Assembly (NCBI GenBank): GCA_012841225.1
Contig: DUVD01000144.1
Span: 1 to 17,163 of the forward strand
Length of the DNA stretch: 17,163 bases
Direction: 5' to 3'
Source of the DNA: Fibrobacter sp.
GTDB taxonomy: Bacteria > Fibrobacterota > Fibrobacteria > Fibrobacterales > Fibrobacteraceae
Part shown: positions 8,801-14,694 of the stretch, piece by piece
Position numbering within the stretch: position 1 is the first letter of the stretch
Layout: each line of letters begins with the position of its first letter
The notes under the pieces: model-generated
Told to the model about the DNA's origin: nothing
Databases searched by the model: none
Seen by the model: the letters and a program-made list of their open reading frames with translations, nothing else
Position numbers and translations under genes: made by a program

Positions 8801-9602
8801 CACAAATAAAATGGGTATGCTCTTTGTGACCATGGCCGCAAAAATCCGTGAGCAAGAACTTACTGGAAAGAAAGAGGACGAACAGTTTGCCGAGCGCATT
8901 GGTATTGTTCAGCAGCTCCCAAGTTACTACGAACAAGCTCGCCCCATTTTTCAAAAGAATATCGATTTAGCTCGTGACCAAGGCTTCTACAATGCTGACG
9001 TTATTTCTGCAGAAGAAGGCTATATAGAAATGTACTATCAAGAATGCGCTGTGTTTGTTGAGGTCTCTGATGCCTTTGCAAACTCCCCACTACCAGATAG
9101 TGCAGCTATTGTTAAAGAGTATATGGAATACGAAGGTATGGTCAAAGAAGACGCCGTGATGGCTGTACATGAAGATCTCGAGGCTTATCGCGAAGAATTG
9201 AGTGGCCGTTCTTCAGCAGCAAAAGAAGCTGGTGCTCCTCGCTGTGCCACAGGAATCAAAGCCTCTGCTCATTATGGTATTGACAACAATTGGACTGCTA
9301 AACTTTTTGAAACTCTTAAAGCTTTAGATGCTTCAAATGAAGCCCTTGCCACTACAATTCAGAAATTTGATCCGTCTAAACTATTCCAAGACCCATCATA
9401 TTTCCGCACCAAGGCGCGTATCGAGCAGATTTCTTCTTCTGAAGTAATGACTCCAGAAGAGCAAATAGCAACTTACCGCGATATTATTAAGGAAGCTAAA
9501 GCTGAAAATCAAAACTTGAAAGACGAACTTAAAACTCTCAAGAAGCGCTTAGTTCCTACACCTTCTGCTGATTACCCTGAAACAGCACCGGTGACCCCTT
9601 AA
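5847..9602 (+). CDS. Large periplasmic TPR-repeat protein with Cys-rich N-terminus
   Basis: The 1251-residue protein is nearly all TPR-type helical repeats. A signal peptide (M-N-R-L-M-V, cleavage near T-F-A at 20) is followed by a Cys-rich head with eight Cys in the first 140 residues (23, 37, 50, 65, 89, 97, 130, 140). TPR-like units then run from about 160 to 1000, including many Y-x-x-A-x-x-x-Y and F-P-N/Y-P-K-N repeat ends. The C-terminal part has a helical domain with two further Cys and a short coiled coil near 1205-1235 before a Pro-rich tail. It resembles the long TPR proteins of the Myxococcus Glt gliding complex in type, but homology cannot be proven here. The frame is open to a GTG at 5832, but ATG 5847 has AGGTGG (5830-5835) before it and was preferred; the signal peptide works with either. 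A periplasmic scaffold role is inferred from the repeats and the neighbouring motor genes. Confidence 0.8.
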   Translation: MNRLMVFSLMLLTAVGVTFADPCKDKTNEAKKLYTKCISMQKGSSEYKQCASSYKLLKNQATQACRSGGIDQKGMLDAIAQWEKQVGNCKGKTSSRCASALQQLGHYQYQLEEKLFLDKMAQFEDDAAWCADRDNKPAKCQNVSNLPKPNHQKSLGYFLEYIDKYPKEARTPNVMYQASFVYESNGDEEKAFRLRDRLVRSFPNNGLVPKAWLRIAEYHFNSRKFRDAIAAYKKVTGFDNLTGKEAALAMYHLAESYYNIAEYETAAIKYYDYIVGSDKGKYPSDLRQEAMDFMAASFSDLDDGVRVAAKFLKGKKIAFKDSIYYRIGMKNKDHDRNEEAVQSFKYLLDINPDYVDAPLADIAIVEILIVQQKFDEAQEQRYRVVKRYDKSSSWYNKNQKYPESVKSAEGAIRSAMLDIPQFHHARAAKLTKEGDVEGGKKEYANAIKNYSAFLKRYAKEPSWDEYRVHINLALVYQEMDQPSKAAQMFNWIVDTDTARYGRRPMGADALLKKEEAGYNAVLMMDQSREAAKKTKAGDDPVKSYSLPETKAYFDQVAKYMAKFGTQKEAAELAYNAAIVHYQAKQHKVAIEVLRKLRTDFPNHQYTLLISRMLAQSLLESAQLEESQKEFEWLLTQYTKVKETKNDSMATEIEKAIAAVLFQKAEKYVKDGQHEIGAKAYLDLVKRYPTADFADKAVFEAAIAYENGNKFTLAAETFMLLPRQYGRSPLTIRGVLRAASAYKKDNKAREAARTFLFITDNFPQDSMAFQAIGFAATTYDSIPDKKQAAQTFEIAYKRYPKNEKTPGLLYNACLTYDEAKMTEEAIRCSKDLVRDYSKSSYALDAAFSIPLAYQNAKKWDIAATEYLNFIKMYTTDKEKLIAAHIGAARAYMELKELDKAIAQYSKTLEAYDKYGLQIKNADPAIPAEAAFYLGENEYKKMDALVLKGKEKDKAATIKQLVAVLQKAMAQYSKSATYASEKWTFRATNKMGMLFVTMAAKIREQELTGKKEDEQFAERIGIVQQLPSYYEQARPIFQKNIDLARDQGFYNADVISAEEGYIEMYYQECAVFVEVSDAFANSPLPDSAAIVKEYMEYEGMVKEDAVMAVHEDLEAYREELSGRSSAAKEAGAPRCATGIKASAHYGIDNNWTAKLFETLKALDASNEALATTIQKFDPSKLFQDPSYFRTKARIEQISSSEVMTPEEQIATYRDIIKEAKAENQNLKDELKTLKKRLVPTPSADYPETAPVTP

Positions 9603-9619
9603 GCAGTAAAAACAATTTT

Positions 9620-9647
9620 ACAAGGAATCTCTCTTGAGATTCCTTGT
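9620..9647 (+). terminator. Perfect 12-bp hairpin between TPR and motor genes (attenuator or weak terminator)
   Basis: ACAAGGAATCTC (9620-9631) and GAGATTCCTTGT (9636-9647) pair without a mismatch around a TCTT loop, 18 bases after the TPR gene stop. No T run follows, so full rho-independent termination is unlikely. Partial termination, an RNase stop or mRNA protection are possible. A -10-like TATGAT at 9731-9736 further down lacks a convincing -35, so a new promoter for the motor genes is only possible. Confidence 0.55.
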
Positions 9648-9786
9648 TAGTTAAAGGATTATAGGTGTTTTTGAGCAGTAAACAAAGTTTTACACTAAAA
9701 AGTACCTTTAATCGACCAAAAAAAAATAAATATGATCGCAGGAATCTACTTTAAACCTAAAACAACTCTATACAAGGAGTACTCTA

Positions 9787-10407
9787 ATGTCTAAAATGCT
9801 TCAATCTTTCAACCTAGACTCTGATGGCTGGCAGTTCATGTGGATGATCTTGATCGTTTTTATGATCGGCTTCGGATTCTCTGTTGAACGTTTTGTTTAT
9901 ATCATGCTTAAGAGCAGCAAGGGTCGCGCTAAATTTTTAGCCGATTTCGGCAAACTCGTAAGTGCAAAACAATATGATCAAGCTTTAAGTATTGCTAATG
10001 CTTCAAATCTTCCTATCGCTAAGGTAATGGCATCTATCATTGCTTCACGCGACGGTGGCCGCGAAGGCATGACTGCGGCATCTGACGCTGTGTTTCTTAC
10101 AGAAGCTCCTCGTTTAACACGCTATGTCAATATGATTTCGGTGATGGCTTCGGTCTCTACCCTTCTCGGTCTTATGGGTACTATTTACGGTCTTATCTTT
10201 ACGTTTGATGCTGTAGCTAACAAACCAGCTGCTGAACGTCCTAAGGCACTTGCCGACGGTATTGCAATCGCTATGGGTACTACTCTTCTTGGTCTTCTTT
10301 CAGCTGTTCCGCTTCTCGTTATTGTGGGTATCCTCAATATGAACAGCGAACGTTTGATTCAAGAAATGGAAGAAAAAGGACTTAAAATTATTAACTCATT
10401 GTCATAA
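9787..10407 (+). CDS. TolQ/ExbB/MotA-family proton channel protein (AglR-like)
   Basis: This inner-membrane subunit would form, with the ExbD partners encoded next, a proton-driven stator that does work on periplasmic proteins. The 206-residue protein has three hydrophobic segments at about 16-38, 115-140 and 158-183, the usual TolQ/ExbB topology. The TM2 motif T-L-L-G-L-M-G-T-I-Y-G-L (125-136) and the TM3 motif A-M-G-T-T-L-L-G-L-L-S-A-V-P (162-175) carry the conserved Thr residues lining the proton path. A cytoplasmic domain lies between TM1 and TM2. AAGGAG (9774-9779) sits seven bases before the ATG. It is somewhat shorter than E. coli TolQ (230) and ExbB (244). The order ExbB-ExbD-ExbD-AgmX points to an AglRQS-type motor rather than to a plain Tol or Ton system. 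The family is certain; the specific role is inferred. Confidence 0.9.
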   Translation: MSKMLQSFNLDSDGWQFMWMILIVFMIGFGFSVERFVYIMLKSSKGRAKFLADFGKLVSAKQYDQALSIANASNLPIAKVMASIIASRDGGREGMTAASDAVFLTEAPRLTRYVNMISVMASVSTLLGLMGTIYGLIFTFDAVANKPAAERPKALADGIAIAMGTTLLGLLSAVPLLVIVGILNMNSERLIQEMEEKGLKIINSLS

Positions 10408-10447
10408 TTTTAAAATTGACAACAGTTAACTAGATTGGAGTAACTAA

Positions 10448-11335
10448 ATGGCAAAAGAAATCAAGAAACCTGCACCACCAGAAGAACCGGATCTACTTCC
10501 GGCCATGGGTTTGTTTACGATTCTTATTCCGATGCTGCTTTCCATGACGGCCTTTCAGAAGCTTGCTATTGTTGAAGTTAACCTGCCCGAACGCAGCTTA
10601 ATGAATATGCAAGATGAACCGCCTCCAGAACCGGACCAGCAGAGTCTGAATTTATCGCTAGCAATAACTTCTGATTACATGGTCATCGGTGCACGTGGCG
10701 GGTTTCAACCTAACGTCTTTTTCAAAGAAATGTGGACGTTCCGTTGCAAATCTGATGCGCAGCTCATTACCCATGCGGCAGAGGATGTTAAAGCATCTGT
10801 AGAAGCAGGTAAAGGGCCTAAATGTAAAGATGGCGTTGAAATGGATGTCGAAAAGTACATGTATGAAATCGAGACCATTGAACTTTGGGCTTATGAAAAA
10901 ACTTCAGAAGAAGACCCAGGTCGTGTAATATGGGCGATTTACTCATCTCAAGGTGAAAACGTACCGGACAGTGCTTTTGTTGATGGTAACAACGAATTTC
11001 TCGCTCTTACGGGTGAGGGAAACTTAGGCTTAACACCTCCTCCAGCTTTGAAAAAACCTGGTGCAGGCGTCGCTGTTGCTACTCTCGCAGAAAACTCTGC
11101 TCGTAAGTTGAAACCCGAAGATGCTGCTCGCAACATAATTTATCCACTTTCCGCATACGATTTAATTGCGAAAGACTTAATTGCAATTCATACGCAGTTT
11201 ATCGATTTGGATGATGCAGATAATATTATTGTCGTAGCAAATGATGACACTCAGTTTGATAAAATAATCAGCCTTATGGACAGAGCGAAAGCATCTGGTT
11301 TCATAAAGGTCAACCTTGCAAAACTGGGAGGTTAA
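10448..11335 (+). CDS. Long ExbD/TolR-like protein lacking the transmembrane Asp
   Basis: The 295-residue protein has a short Pro-rich cytoplasmic start, one transmembrane segment at about 19-40, and a periplasmic part whose end (I-I-V-V-A-N-D-D ... S-L-M-D-R-A-K-A-S-G-F) is the ExbD/TolR C-terminal fold. Aligning the conserved Pro (P18) with the T-P-x-x-D motif of ExbD places Gly21 where the proton-carrying Asp should be, and no other acidic residue lies in the segment. At 295 residues it is about twice the usual ExbD length. The extra part (about 50-230) is periplasmic, with a Pro-rich stretch (55-63), two Cys (100 and 126) and a Gly/Pro linker (190-208). GGAG (10437-10440) precedes the ATG by seven bases. 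The next gene starts two bases after the stop. It probably pairs with the Asp-bearing ExbD that follows. Confidence 0.82.
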   Translation: MAKEIKKPAPPEEPDLLPAMGLFTILIPMLLSMTAFQKLAIVEVNLPERSLMNMQDEPPPEPDQQSLNLSLAITSDYMVIGARGGFQPNVFFKEMWTFRCKSDAQLITHAAEDVKASVEAGKGPKCKDGVEMDVEKYMYEIETIELWAYEKTSEEDPGRVIWAIYSSQGENVPDSAFVDGNNEFLALTGEGNLGLTPPPALKKPGAGVAVATLAENSARKLKPEDAARNIIYPLSAYDLIAKDLIAIHTQFIDLDDADNIIVVANDDTQFDKIISLMDRAKASGFIKVNLAKLGG

Positions 11336-11337
11336 TA

Positions 11338-11832
11338 ATGGCTAGAAAGTCACGTTCCTATAATGAAAACGTCCCATTCTCCTTGACATCTATGATGGAC
11401 ATGATGACTATTATCCTCGTGTTTATGATTAAAAACATCGATGCAGAAGGACAATTGGTGACACAAGCTGAAAACCTGATTCTCCCTGTTTCAACTTCAA
11501 GAGTGCAACCAAAAGAAGTGTCTCTTACCGTTATCGTCGATAACAATTATGTTCTTGTCGATAATGGAAAAGTGATCACGACTAAAGAAGTGCTTGATCA
11601 AGAAGAACTATTGATCCCTATGGTTGACTCTGTTCTTAAAGAACGTCGTCAAACAGAGAAAGAACATGCTTTGAGAATGGGCTTGCCAGCGGATGAACCG
11701 GGTAATATCATTGTTCAGATCGATAAAAATATCCCTTACGATGCGATGTATAAAGTGATGGCCACTTGTGGTTTCTCAGGTTATACTAATATTGCGTTTG
11801 CCGTTAGTATGAAAAACGCAGGGGAGGAATAA
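11338..11832 (+). CDS. ExbD/TolR-family stator protein with conserved transmembrane Asp
   Basis: The 164-residue protein has one N-terminal transmembrane segment (about 16-33) with the motif T-S-M-M-D-M-M-T-I-I-L-V-F-M. Asp21 is at the position of the essential proton-binding Asp of ExbD, TolR and AglQ. The periplasmic part has the ExbD fold, ending in I-I-V-Q-I-D-K-N-I-P-Y-D-A-M-Y-K-V-M-A and F-S-G-Y-T-N-I. It is slightly longer than E. coli TolR (142). The strong GGGAGG (11326-11331) lies inside the end of the previous gene, and only two bases separate the two genes, so they are tightly coupled. It is likely the proton-translocating partner of the TolQ-like protein. Which Myxococcus TolR homologue it matches (AglQ or AglS) cannot be decided here. 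Confidence 0.9.
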   Translation: MARKSRSYNENVPFSLTSMMDMMTIILVFMIKNIDAEGQLVTQAENLILPVSTSRVQPKEVSLTVIVDNNYVLVDNGKVITTKEVLDQEELLIPMVDSVLKERRQTEKEHALRMGLPADEPGNIIVQIDKNIPYDAMYKVMATCGFSGYTNIAFAVSMKNAGEE

Positions 11833-11834
11833 TT

Positions 11835-12764
11835 ATGGCTAAGAAAAACATTCCTATTGATCCATTAGTCGCATCTCTTATGCCTGAATCGGATAAGAGA
11901 CTCGCTGGTATCACGGGTATAGCAATGGCTTGTGCTCTTGCATTTTCTTTTTGGGCTTCTATGTACGAAGTGGTCATTGAAGATGTGATCTTCGATAACA
12001 CTGCCGCTGCGGATCTTTCTGCTTCTTTAAATATTGAGAAGAAAGAAGAGAAAAAAGAAGAAAAGAAGAAAGACCCCAAAAAGCCTCGTAAAAAAGCTGG
12101 TGGCGGCGGTAAGCCTCGCGGTAAAGGGCAGCCTAATGCGCCCCAAACTCGTGGTGTGCTAAAGCTTCTTACAGCTCAGACTAACAAGTCTAATTATGGC
12201 GCTTATGATTTGATGAAAAACCAAAAGTTCACTAAAGATATCGATAAAGTGTTGAAAGATGTCGCTGGTCTTCAAACTTCTGGAAAAACTGTCATGGGCG
12301 GTCGTCGCGGTAAAGCGGACGGTGGTTTCAATGACGGTTATGCAGAAGGTGGTTCTGGCGGTATTGGAGATGGTCTTGCAGGGCTTCTCGGCGGTGGTGG
12401 CGGTGGTATCACTACTAAAGCTAGAGGTTCTATTAAGACCCCTTCCGAACGTGATATTGATATGGGTGCTGGCGGTGGTTCCCGTAGTGCTGCAGACATC
12501 ATGAAAGTGGTTCGTCAGCGCACTCCTGGTCTCCGTCATATCTATAACAAAAATCTAAAGGTGAAGCCAGGTTTTGCCGGTAAGGTAACTCTTCGCTTTA
12601 CAATCGCCCCAGGTGGACAAGTAATTAGTAATTCTATTGCTTCTTCAACTACTGGCTTTAGTGATTTTGACAACGAAGTCAAGAATGCTGTCAGCCGTTG
12701 GGTGTTTAGCAAAGTTAAGTCCGGGAATACGACGGTAACTATTCCGTTTACATTCTCTGAATAA
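11835..12764 (+). CDS. AgmX/PglI C-terminal domain protein (TonB-like force transducer)
   Basis: The 309-residue protein has a short cytoplasmic start, one transmembrane segment at about 24-42, a Lys/Glu-rich extended stretch (67-99), a Gly-rich linker (about 155-215) and a C-terminal domain (about 218-309). The last domain (A-D-I-M-K-V-V-R-Q-R-T-P-G-L-R-H-I-Y, then G-K-V-T-L-R-F-T-I-A-P-G-G-Q-V and a final V-T-I-P-F-T-F) is the AgmX/PglI TonB-like tail known from myxobacterial gliding proteins. The layout matches TonB: inner-membrane anchor, stiff charged and Gly linker across the periplasm, and a C-terminal domain to contact an outer-membrane partner. GGAGG (11823-11827) lies inside the end of the previous gene, two bases separate the genes, and a strong terminator follows at 12780. 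It is probably driven by the ExbB/ExbD motor just upstream. Confidence 0.88.
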   Translation: MAKKNIPIDPLVASLMPESDKRLAGITGIAMACALAFSFWASMYEVVIEDVIFDNTAAADLSASLNIEKKEEKKEEKKKDPKKPRKKAGGGGKPRGKGQPNAPQTRGVLKLLTAQTNKSNYGAYDLMKNQKFTKDIDKVLKDVAGLQTSGKTVMGGRRGKADGGFNDGYAEGGSGGIGDGLAGLLGGGGGGITTKARGSIKTPSERDIDMGAGGGSRSAADIMKVVRQRTPGLRHIYNKNLKVKPGFAGKVTLRFTIAPGGQVISNSIASSTTGFSDFDNEVKNAVSRWVFSKVKSGNTTVTIPFTFSE

Positions 12765-12779
12765 ATAATTTGTTTTAGG

Positions 12780-12818
12780 AAAACGAGGTTGGAAGGTCAC
12801 TTTCAGCCTCGTTTTTTT
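12780..12818 (+). terminator. Rho-independent terminator ending the ExbBD/AgmX operon
   Basis: Positions 12780-12795 pair with 12800-12815 (16 pairs including two G-U) around a GTCA loop. AAAACGAGG at the base of the stem mates with CCTCGTTTT, and seven Ts follow (12812-12818). It lies 15 bases after the AgmX-like stop codon and is the strongest terminator in the window. Confidence 0.9.
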
Positions 12819-12883
12819 ATTTTTGTGTTGCTAAAACTCGTTTATAAAATTAAGTTTAAATAAGAATTTCACAGGAGTTTTAA

Positions 12884-14176
12884 ATGAATTTCAGATCTAT
12901 AATTGTTGCTAGCGTAGCCTTTGGTGTGATAGGAGTCGGTTCTGCCTTTGCCACTTTTGCGCGTGTCGAATCTATGGGTAAAAAAACGACTTACATTATG
13001 GATGATGTGAGCATTTTTGATAACCCCGCTAATATCAATTTTTATCCCAATTACTTAATTGGTGAATTCGGTACCTACACCGATGATGTTTTGGCTGGCA
13101 CTAACAAAGACCCTTCACAACCCAGTTTTGGCGGTATTTTTGCTCTTCCACTAAAATCGACGGGCTCCCCAGATGCTCGTATTTCTATAGGTGGTTTGTT
13201 TAATAGAATAGACACAGAACTATTTAAATACCTGCCATCTCGTTTTATTGGTGACAATGCTCGAGACACCACAGAACTTCCAAAAACGGTCACTAATTTC
13301 GACGGGTTTCTGGGTGGTTCATTCGCTGGCGGTAATGCAGTTGGTTTGCATGTGTTTATCGCTCACCAGGAAGGAGGCTATGAAACACCTAGCGGCGTAT
13401 ACCAAGTTAATAAAAACTCTTATGCTTCTATTGTTCGCGCCGATGCTGGTATCAACTGGCAGTTTCGTAATTCTATCGATTTTGAAGCTTCCTTTGGTTT
13501 AGCTCGCATCCAATACGGACCAGAGCATAAAGGTTTTTTTGATGATGGTGATTTTTCTTATTTAGGTAAAACGCGCGCCTTCTTTACTTTAGAAGCAATT
13601 GATGGCGAATTGATACCAGCAGCTTCTGGTAGCTTTATTCAGGCTCCAGGGATTCGCAATAAGCATGCTCAAGTTGGTTTAGGCATTAACGTAGCTTTAG
13701 ACCGCGGTTTTTTCTGGCTTGGCGCTGATTTTATTTGGAATCAAATGAAAGCTCATGATTGGGAATTCGATTATACTACCAATCAATCGACCTATAACTC
13801 TCAAAGTGCTGATGAACTTATGTGGGATAGTAGAAAAGAAATTGGTGGAGAAATTAGCTTTGGTATTGAGAGGAATATTTGGTTTGATTGGTTTGTAATT
13901 CGCGTGGGTGGCAAAAAATCAATTTTATATACCTCTTGCAAACAAGACCCTCGTAATTCTGGAAATTCTGGTATTTGCCTTGAAAACGGAAGTTTCTTTA
14001 GCACAAATCCTTTAGGTGATGGGACTCCTGATGACCACGTCGGTTTTGGTTTTGGTATTAACATCGAAGAGAAGCTAAAAATAGATGTGACTGTAGCCGA
14101 AGACTTGCTCTTCCGTAACCCCTTCCAAGGCGAAGGTCGTCTTTTCTCTAGGATTTCTGCGACTTACTCGTTCTAA
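12884..14176 (+). CDS. Outer-membrane beta-barrel protein of unknown function
   Basis: The 430-residue protein has a signal peptide (cleavage near S-A-F-A at 23) and a chain of alternating, Gly- and aromatic-rich strands. It ends in A-T-Y-S-F, the terminal-Phe signal of BAM-inserted barrels. A D-N-P-A-N-I motif at about 46-51 recalls the N-P-A-G motif of PorV-like and FadL-like barrels. Two Cys near 352 and 363 lie in one loop. AGGAG (12873-12877) is six bases before the ATG. It stands alone between two terminators (12780-12818 and 14200-14229), so it has its own promoter, though none could be assigned in the short AT-rich spacer. A role as outer-membrane partner of the TonB-like protein upstream is possible but only a guess from position. 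No transport substrate can be named. Confidence 0.72.
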   Translation: MNFRSIIVASVAFGVIGVGSAFATFARVESMGKKTTYIMDDVSIFDNPANINFYPNYLIGEFGTYTDDVLAGTNKDPSQPSFGGIFALPLKSTGSPDARISIGGLFNRIDTELFKYLPSRFIGDNARDTTELPKTVTNFDGFLGGSFAGGNAVGLHVFIAHQEGGYETPSGVYQVNKNSYASIVRADAGINWQFRNSIDFEASFGLARIQYGPEHKGFFDDGDFSYLGKTRAFFTLEAIDGELIPAASGSFIQAPGIRNKHAQVGLGINVALDRGFFWLGADFIWNQMKAHDWEFDYTTNQSTYNSQSADELMWDSRKEIGGEISFGIERNIWFDWFVIRVGGKKSILYTSCKQDPRNSGNSGICLENGSFFSTNPLGDGTPDDHVGFGFGINIEEKLKIDVTVAEDLLFRNPFQGEGRLFSRISATYSF

Positions 14177-14199
14177 TTCTTTTATTGTATTCTATTTTG

Positions 14200-14229
14200 A
14201 AAATGCCGTTCATAGAGCGGCATTTTTTT
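14200..14229 (+). terminator. Rho-independent terminator after the barrel gene
   Basis: AAAATGCCG (14200-14208) pairs with CGGCATTTT (14218-14226), two weaker pairs extend it inwards, and a T run (14223-14229) follows. It lies 24 bases after the stop codon. Confidence 0.88.
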
Positions 14230-14271
14230 GTATTTTATTATGAAAATGATTTATCGGTCTTGGATTTGTTT

Positions 14272-14634
14272 ATGCTGAAAAAAAGTTTACTGCTCTTTAT
14301 CTTTGTTTTTATAGCTTGTTCGGAACCCCCTGCACGTATTGAGTCAAAACTTCATCCTTATTTACAAGAAGATCTAAAATTCATGGTTGCAGAAATATTG
14401 AATGCAGCTGGCTCTCGGGAAGATATTTTAGACTCGCCTTACTATGAAATTAAGGATTTTAGGCAGTTCGAAGGTGCCAGTGCAGAGATTTATGCTGCAT
14501 ATGCAGAAGTTGATTTTTTTGTTTATAAAAAAATTAAGCTATATCAAAAACGAAAATATCGTTACGATACTCATTATCGCAAGTGGGATCGTTATTATAA
14601 AAAGTTCTTTTTTGGATCTAATTTTTCTGAATAG
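14272..14634 (+). CDS. Small lipoprotein of unknown function upstream of mreB
   Basis: The 120-residue protein begins M-L-K-K-S-L-L-L-F, then a hydrophobic core and F-I-A-C, a lipoprotein signal with Cys at 16. The mature part is hydrophilic and rich in Tyr, Lys and Phe, with Y-x-x-Y-A-E-V-D near 82-89 and many K-Y/R-Y pairs towards the end. The family is not recognised. The frame is open to an ATG at 14185, but that start would lie before the terminator at 14200-14229 and bury the signal peptide, so ATG 14272 is preferred despite a weak SD-like sequence (TTGGAT). It is an envelope protein by its signal, and its place just before mreB hints at a cell-wall role, though a weak hairpin separates the two. 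Confidence 0.6.
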   Translation: MLKKSLLLFIFVFIACSEPPARIESKLHPYLQEDLKFMVAEILNAAGSREDILDSPYYEIKDFRQFEGASAEIYAAYAEVDFFVYKKIKLYQKRKYRYDTHYRKWDRYYKKFFFGSNFSE

Positions 14635-14654
14635 CACATAAGGTGCTTGTTTTT
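14633..14654 (+). terminator. Weak terminator-like hairpin before mreB
   Basis: AGCAC (14633-14637) pairs with GTGCT (14643-14647) around a five-base loop, followed by TGTTTTT. The five-pair stem starts at the stop codon of the lipoprotein gene. It may only partly stop transcription, leaving read-through into mreB. Confidence 0.4.
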
Positions 14655-14694
14655 AATTTATATTTGTTATTAAATTCTTATTGAGGTTTTTACT

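Noticed and set aside
10406..10417. Perfect palindrome AATTTTAAAATT as an operator
   Set aside because: A/T-only palindromes are expected by chance in this AT-rich spacer, and there is no second copy or regulator gene nearby.
10416..10421. TTGACA between the TolQ and ExbD genes as an internal promoter
   Set aside because: A -10 at normal spacing would fall on the SD (10437-10440) and no such hexamer is there.
11804..12079. Minus-strand open frame at the ExbD2/AgmX junction
   Set aside because: It is the complement of the Lys/Glu-rich segment (AAG/GAA giving CTT/TTC, hence a Ser/Phe run); it spans a real gene boundary and lacks an SD.
12159..12539. 126-codon open frame on the minus strand
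   Set aside because: It is antisense to the Gly-rich and linker part of the AgmX-like gene, where repeated GGT/GGC codons leave the opposite frame open; its Thr/Ser-rich product has no signal or domain and no SD.
14185..14271. 29-codon N-terminal extension of the lipoprotein gene
   Set aside because: It would begin upstream of the terminator at 14200-14229 and hide the lipoprotein signal; ATG 14272 gives a proper signal peptide.
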